Shown: positions 59,730-64,000 of the stretch, in pieces
How the letters are laid out: the number at the start of each line of letters is the position of its first letter
How positions within the stretch are numbered: position 1 is the stretch's first letter
Assembly (NCBI GenBank): GCA_039908095.1
Contig: JAMOBJ010000003.1
Location: 67,643 to 131,642 of the forward strand
Source of the DNA: Nitrospirae bacterium YQR-1
GTDB lineage: Bacteria; Nitrospirota; Thermodesulfovibrionia; Thermodesulfovibrionales; Magnetobacteriaceae
Reading direction: 5' to 3'
Length of the DNA: 64,000 bases
The notes under the pieces: generated by a model
Databases searched by the model: none
Told to the model about the DNA's origin: nothing
Seen by the model: the letters and a program-made list of their open reading frames with translations, nothing else
Position numbers and translations under genes: made by a program

Positions 59730-60382
59730 CAATCGGTGAGTTTTCCGACAGGGATATACTCTGTAACGTAATAGCGCCCGACAGGCCTTTTTTCAGTGTA
59801 TGGGAGCCCTGCGAAACTCTAATAGTGCTTGGCCGATCAAATGTTGCCGCTGATGAGGTTTACATGCACAGGGCACAGCAGAGCAGCATACGGGTTTTAA
59901 GACGAATGGGCGGAGGCGGCGCTGTTGTGCTCTCAAAAGGAATGCTGATTCTTACCTTTTCCACAATGTCCAATGTGCTTGTTAACCCCTCAGATGTATT
60001 TAACACAGTTAATATGAAGATTATGTCGGTACTTAGCAGCTACGGCGTCAGGGAGCTGTCTCTGATGGGTATATCGGATATTTGCTTAAACTCTAAAAAG
60101 ATTCTGGGCAGCTCGCTTTATCTTCCACAAGGCGGGATTGTTTATACGGCGTCGCTTCTGTTTAATTGCGAGCTGTCAGATATTGAAAAATACCTGAAAT
60201 TTCCAACCAGATATCCACAGTACAGAGCGGAGAGGACACACAGTGAGTTTCTAACAACGCTTTACAAAGAGGGATACACCATGCCGGCAGAAAGCCTTGC
60301 GCAGAGCCTTATGAAATCATTTTGTGACATGTCAAAACCCGCTCTGTCAATAATTGAAATTTATACCCGAAATCCGATATAG
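59693..60382 (+). CDS. Lipoate-protein ligase A / lipoyltransferase-like protein
   Basis: A 229-residue protein of the BPL/LplA/LipB fold. The family stretch RVLRRMGGGGAVVLSKGMLI corresponds to the usual RRxTGGGAVY, with Gly in place of Thr and no following HD. The conserved lysine lies in LNSKKILGSSLYL. It lacks the C-terminal accessory domain of full LplA. The start is GTG at 59693 within the E2-like gene. The context suggests it lipoylates that E2 protein. Confidence 0.75.
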   Translation: MPRNSKSYCSGVTIGEFSDRDILCNVIAPDRPFFSVWEPCETLIVLGRSNVAADEVYMHRAQQSSIRVLRRMGGGGAVVLSKGMLILTFSTMSNVLVNPSDVFNTVNMKIMSVLSSYGVRELSLMGISDICLNSKKILGSSLYLPQGGIVYTASLLFNCELSDIEKYLKFPTRYPQYRAERTHSEFLTTLYKEGYTMPAESLAQSLMKSFCDMSKPALSIIEIYTRNPI

Positions 60383-60453
60383 AAAAACCAGCAGCCCGAT
60401 AGAATTGGTTAAAGTTTATTTTTTCATCTGCTGCTGCAATTACAAAAAAATGG

Positions 60454-60482
60454 TTGACTTCTCAAAGTTTTTATATTATAAT
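60454..60482 (+). promoter_or_regulatory. Consensus sigma-70 promoter of the cytochrome/NrfD operon
   Basis: TTGACT (60454-60459) and TATAAT (60477-60482) are 17 bases apart. The ATG of the tetraheme cytochrome gene is 55 bases downstream, with AAGGAG before it. Confidence 0.75.
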
Positions 60483-60536
60483 CACCGAAATTTCAGATAA
60501 AAGATACAATGGGCTTTTAAGAAAAGGAGCAGGAAA

Positions 60537-61055
60537 ATGAAAATGAGCCATGCGTGGCGTCCGGTGATAGTAATTTTAGGAGCGGTTATTTTTCTTTTGA
60601 TTTTAAGGACAATTTATGTGCCGGCAGATTTTACCGCTAAAAACGGCGATTACAAGTATCAGTGGCACAGGACAGGTAATGAGAAGTACTGGCAGGATTA
60701 TCCGGCCAAACACATGGGACAGGAGTTCTGTGGCACCTGCCATGCTGATAAGGTGGAAAAAATAAGCGCCTCCGGACATCAGAAAGTAGAGTGTGAAAGC
60801 TGTCATGCCTTACCTGAAAAGGCGGCTAAGAAGCACCCTGTTGACTTGAAAGAAGATTTTAAATACCTTCTTGAGATAGGTGTGGACAGCACCCGGGAGC
60901 TGTGTAAGAGATGTCATGCAAAACTGCCGTACAGACCGGCAGAGTATGCAGGGGCCAAGGGTACAGTAAAGTTTAAGATGATAGACCCCAAGACCCATAA
61001 TGCCGGCATTGAGTGTGTAACTTGTCACGATGTTCACTCAGCGGGATTTAAATAG
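60537..61055 (+). CDS. Membrane-anchored tetraheme cytochrome c
   Basis: A 172-residue protein with an N-terminal signal-anchor helix (residues 7-24) and four CxxCH heme sites: CGTCH 65-69, CESCH 86-90, CKRCH 123-127 and CVTCH 160-164. Other His residues near 82 and 100 may be sixth ligands. It resembles small NapC/NrfB-type electron carriers. It is the first gene of a three-gene operon with an iron-sulfur protein and an NrfD-type membrane subunit, so it probably hands electrons between the quinone pool complex and a periplasmic partner. Confidence 0.9.
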   Translation: MKMSHAWRPVIVILGAVIFLLILRTIYVPADFTAKNGDYKYQWHRTGNEKYWQDYPAKHMGQEFCGTCHADKVEKISASGHQKVECESCHALPEKAAKKHPVDLKEDFKYLLEIGVDSTRELCKRCHAKLPYRPAEYAGAKGTVKFKMIDPKTHNAGIECVTCHDVHSAGFK

Positions 61056-61097
61056 CGGCTTAGGCTGTTTTGCCAAAACATAAGGAGATAGCAGGTC

Positions 61098-61871
61098 ATG
61101 GTAACAAGAAGAGATTTTATTAAGGCAGGGTTGCTCACTGTAGCCGGTATGACAATACCAATAAGTGCTCTTGAGATATTTAAACCGGAGGCTCTGGCAT
61201 CACTTGTGGAGTCATTCAGTAAGAAGAAACGTTGGGCCTTTGTAGTGGATACAACCAAATGTGTAGGATGCGGCATGTGTGCCAAAGCGTGTAAGCTGGA
61301 AAATGAAATTCCTTTTGAGGCTGAAGTACAGCGCACTTGGGTGGAGAGATATATACAGACGAAGGACGGTGAGGTGATTATTGACTCCCCAAGGGGAGCC
61401 CGATATGGTTTTACCTCAAATGACCCTTATGGCAAAGAACTGAAAGATGAGGAAGTTGCTAAGGAGTTTTTTGTGCCAAAGCTTTGTAACCAGTGCGAAA
61501 AGCCCTCTTGCGTACAGGTATGCCCTGCCGGTGCCACCTATAAAATGGAAGACGGTGTTGTTCTGGTTGACCGCTCATGGTGCATAGGATGCGGTTACTG
61601 TGTAACCAACTGTCCGTATTTCGCAAGGTTTTTTAATCCTGTAACCAACACGGCTGACAAATGCACTTTCTGCTACCACAGGATAACCAAGGGCAAACAG
61701 ACAGCCTGCATAGATGCGTGTGCTTTTGGAGTCAGAAAGATAGGTTACCTCCACGACCCCAATAGTGAGGTGTTTAAAATCGTGAGCACTCAAAGAGTTG
61801 CTGTGCTAAAACCTGAATATGGCAACGAGCCACATGTGTTCTATATTGGCCTTGACCACATAGTAAAATAA
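61098..61871 (+). CDS. Tat-exported four-cluster ferredoxin subunit (NrfC/DsrO-like)
   Basis: A 257-residue protein with a twin-arginine signal (TRRDFIKAGLLTVAGM) and four [4Fe-4S] cluster motifs: CVGCGMCAKACKLE, CNQCEKPSCVQVCP, CIGCGYCVTNCPYF and the split CTFCYHRI with CIDAC. This is the electron-transfer subunit of CISM-type complexes. GGAGA precedes the ATG; the gene lies between the cytochrome and the NrfD-type subunit. A molybdopterin catalytic subunit is not encoded nearby. Confidence 0.92.
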   Translation: MVTRRDFIKAGLLTVAGMTIPISALEIFKPEALASLVESFSKKKRWAFVVDTTKCVGCGMCAKACKLENEIPFEAEVQRTWVERYIQTKDGEVIIDSPRGARYGFTSNDPYGKELKDEEVAKEFFVPKLCNQCEKPSCVQVCPAGATYKMEDGVVLVDRSWCIGCGYCVTNCPYFARFFNPVTNTADKCTFCYHRITKGKQTACIDACAFGVRKIGYLHDPNSEVFKIVSTQRVAVLKPEYGNEPHVFYIGLDHIVK

Positions 61872-61884
61872 AGGAGAATCAGTA

Positions 61885-63114
61885 ATGGAAGAGCATACAC
61901 TTGCGCATGGAGCGTATTGGACTGTAAAGGAGTTTTTCACATACCCTAATGAATATATATATTGGACAATTCACATTGTTATATATCCTTACCTGACCGG
62001 TCTTGTGGCAGGTGCGTTTGTTCTTTCATCAATGTATCATGTTTTTGGAAAGGATGAGCTAAGGCCGGTAGCTAAGTTTTCTCTGGTGTTTTCCCTGGCT
62101 CTTTTGATAATGGCGCCCTCTCCCCTTCTTTTTCACCTGACGCAACCCCAAAGGTCCATTAATATTATGATGACACCTCACTTTTATTCTGCAATCTCAG
62201 CCTTCACATTTGTGTACTTATCATATATGGCGATAGTTGTGTTTGAGATATGGTTTGTCTTCAGGCCGTATATTGTAAAGCAGGCACAGGAAAGAGACGG
62301 TATAGTGGGTCTAATGTACAAGGTAATGACCCTGGGCAGCTATGACGTCAGTGAAGCGGCACTACACCTCGATCATAAAATAATAAAGATTCTGGCAACC
62401 GCCGGAATCCCTGCAGCAGGACTTCTTCACGGTTATGTAGGTTTTATTTTTGGTTCCGTAAAAACCGTGCCTCTGTGGAAAACTCCACTTATGCCTTTCA
62501 TTTTTCTTATGTCAGCCGTCATATCAGGTGTTGCCGTTTGCATTGTCACCTATATAGCGGGAATGGCTTTTAAAAAGCATTTTATCTGTTTTGTACCTAT
62601 AAAGAGTATGAGCAAAGTGCTTGCATATTTTTTGGTCATAGCATTTCTTTTAGAGGGAATAGACATAGTGTTTCACGCATACACGGCGGAGGAGTTCTGG
62701 CACATAATGAGCGAGCTGTTGTTTAAGCGTTTTGCCTTTAAGATGATAGTGGTGCAGTGGATATTAGGGATGATTCTGCCTTTCATTCTTCTTGTGCTTC
62801 CAAATCTAACTATGCTCAGGTCCTTTATTGCCGCCTCGCTGGTGCTGATGGGCGTCTTTACAATGCGTTGGGACGTTGTTATCGGCGGGCAGTCTATGTC
62901 CCGCAGCTTTGCAGGCTTTCTGGAATTTAATTTGCCGGTTTTTTCAAAAAATATCGAGATATTTAAAGAGGGCCTTATTCCTGCTTTGTTCTTGCTTGCC
63001 GCACCGTTTTTCCTCCTTTATATTTTCAACAAGGTGTTACCGGTGTTTAAGGATATCTTCACTGAGCAGGAGTGTGCAGAGGCTGAGGATAAAATGTCTA
63101 AGAGGCTCTTTTAG
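61885..63114 (+). CDS. NrfD/PsrC-type quinone-interacting membrane subunit
   Basis: A 409-residue membrane protein with about ten helices, of the NrfD/PsrC family that exchanges electrons with menaquinone. Typical first-helix features are YIYWTIHIVIYPYLTGLVAG and LLFHLTQPQRSINIMMTPH. AAAGGAG precedes the ATG, 13 bases after the ferredoxin gene. Together with that gene and the tetraheme cytochrome it forms a quinone-cytochrome electron transfer unit; direction and final partner are unknown. It is followed by 205 bases of non-coding sequence. Confidence 0.9.
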   Translation: MEEHTLAHGAYWTVKEFFTYPNEYIYWTIHIVIYPYLTGLVAGAFVLSSMYHVFGKDELRPVAKFSLVFSLALLIMAPSPLLFHLTQPQRSINIMMTPHFYSAISAFTFVYLSYMAIVVFEIWFVFRPYIVKQAQERDGIVGLMYKVMTLGSYDVSEAALHLDHKIIKILATAGIPAAGLLHGYVGFIFGSVKTVPLWKTPLMPFIFLMSAVISGVAVCIVTYIAGMAFKKHFICFVPIKSMSKVLAYFLVIAFLLEGIDIVFHAYTAEEFWHIMSELLFKRFAFKMIVVQWILGMILPFILLVLPNLTMLRSFIAASLVLMGVFTMRWDVVIGGQSMSRSFAGFLEFNLPVFSKNIEIFKEGLIPALFLLAAPFFLLYIFNKVLPVFKDIFTEQECAEAEDKMSKRLF

Positions 63115-63319
63115 TTAACCCTGCAAATATAGCCTTTAAGTGCACTGCCACATGCCGCTGTTGTCTTACAGAGATCACAGCTCTGTTTTACATGGTTGTG
63201 GGAGTGCGCTTATTATCTTTGAAACAAAAACGTTTTTTATGATACAATAGGGTACGTGCGGCCGTTTGCCTGATACGGCTGTTTAAATATTATGTACTGA
63301 ATATATTAAATAAAATATC

Positions 63320-64000
63320 ATGCTAAAAAAGAGTATTCTTGTTGTTGACGATGAGGCGGTGGTGTCTCTGGAGATAAGCACCTTGCTTCAGAGCTGGGGC
63401 TACAGGATTGCCGGAACTGTCGGTACCGGAGAGGAAGCCATTAAATGCGTAGAGGCATCCCCCCCCGATCTGATTTTGATGGATATTAATATCAGGGGTG
63501 AGTATGACGGAATAGAAACATCAAGGCGCATAAAGGCTATTTCCAGCATACCCATAATATATCTGACTGCTTATGCTGATGAGGCAATTTTGAGACGCGT
63601 GGAGAGAACTAATCCCTATGGATACATTTTAAAACCATTCCATGACAGCGCTCTTTATGCCGCTATAAAGATTGCTCTTTACAACAAGATGGTAGAAAGA
63701 GATCATGAGGTTCAATATCAGATACAAAGCGTGCTAAACACAATACTTAGAATTTCACTTGAGCCTATTACTCTCATTGAACAAATGGATAAAATCTTAG
63801 AGACTATAATAACCCTGCCATGGTTAAAGTTTGAATCTAAAGGAGCTATTTTTCTTGTCAAAGACAATGCGGAAATCTTACAACTAAAAGTACATAAGGG
63901 CTTTTCTGCTGAACTTTTAGAGGCTTGCGATGAGGTACCCTTTGGTAAGTGTCTCTGTGGTAAAGCGGCAGCCAGCCGTAAAATGGTTTTTTCAGATTGC
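63320..64000 (+). CDS. Response regulator with receiver and GAF-like domain (partial)
   Basis: The frame is open from the ATG at 63320 to the window edge (227 residues seen, C-terminus missing). A receiver domain (1-125) has ILVVDDEAVVSL and the acceptor in LILMDINIRGEYDG, with the PYGYILKPF motif. A helix follows, and then the beginning of a GAF-like domain (FESKGAIFLVKDNAEILQLK, FGKCLCGKAAASRKMVF). An output or kinase domain probably follows beyond the edge. Confidence 0.85.
   Translation, partial: MLKKSILVVDDEAVVSLEISTLLQSWGYRIAGTVGTGEEAIKCVEASPPDLILMDINIRGEYDGIETSRRIKAISSIPIIYLTAYADEAILRRVERTNPYGYILKPFHDSALYAAIKIALYNKMVERDHEVQYQIQSVLNTILRISLEPITLIEQMDKILETIITLPWLKFESKGAIFLVKDNAEILQLKVHKGFSAELLEACDEVPFGKCLCGKAAASRKMVFSDC

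Overview
The window carries most of a magnetosome gene cluster, so the organism is a magnetotactic bacterium. The Mam set (MamK, P, M, B, A, I, E, Q) is combined with a stand-alone TauE-like transporter, a second actin-like protein and a long run of coiled-coil proteins. Moderate GC, a methanogen-like MvhAGD/HdrA hydrogenase module and bacteriohemerythrin fit this too. By family knowledge the layout points to the Nitrospirota lineage (Candidatus Magnetobacterium / Magnetominusculus-like). That placement is inference; no rRNA gene is present.

Region 1 (1-22296, all minus strand, read right to left): the magnetosome cluster. It opens with a divergent actin-like protein (Mad28-like), then a coiled-coil protein, MamK, a LapA/MamL-like small membrane protein, an acidic repeat protein, a 52-aa membrane peptide, MamP, MamM, an EcsC-like protein, a LemA-like MamQ paralogue, MamB, a histidine-rich four-helix membrane protein, MamA, MamI, MamE and MamQ. 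It ends with eight genes for coiled-coil, HEAT-repeat and VWA proteins interrupted by the TauE-like gene; the last one runs off the left edge. Genes overlap or lie a few bases apart. Near-consensus promoters with TTGACTT -35 elements lie ahead of the first gene and ahead of the mamK block. MamE, MamP and perhaps the four-helix protein form the redox arm, MamB/MamM carry iron, and MamK plus the coiled-coil proteins are likely to arrange the chain.

Region 2 (22815-33370): a hybrid sensor kinase with an HD-GYP response regulator, an orphan DUF433 protein, the housekeeping sigma factor RpoD, a membrane glycosyltransferase, a phasin-like protein, UbiB-type kinase, bacteriohemerythrin, HisH and FolK.

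Region 3 (33557-39353): a [NiFe] hydrogenase (MvhG, MvhA), its maturation protease, HdrA, MvhD and a TusA-family protein behind one consensus promoter. This is an electron-bifurcation-type module without HdrB/HdrC. The large subunit seems to use a non-standard start codon.

Region 4 (39595-55587): a 1241-aa hybrid kinase, a membrane glycosyltransferase fused to WD40 repeats, a small glycosyltransferase, a second TusA-like protein, a lytic transglycosylase, NadA, PbpC, a BglII-like restriction-modification pair and ArgJ.

Region 5 (55646-64000): a methyltransferase, a fused E1 alpha/beta 2-oxoacid dehydrogenase with an E2-like protein and a lipoate-ligase-like protein, then a tetraheme cytochrome, a Tat-exported ferredoxin and an NrfD-type membrane subunit, and finally a response regulator cut by the right edge. 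A small repeat family with terminal inverted repeats (MITE-like) is scattered at 22.6, 31.7 and 50.2 kb. I saw no tRNA, rRNA, CRISPR array, transposase or integrase gene.
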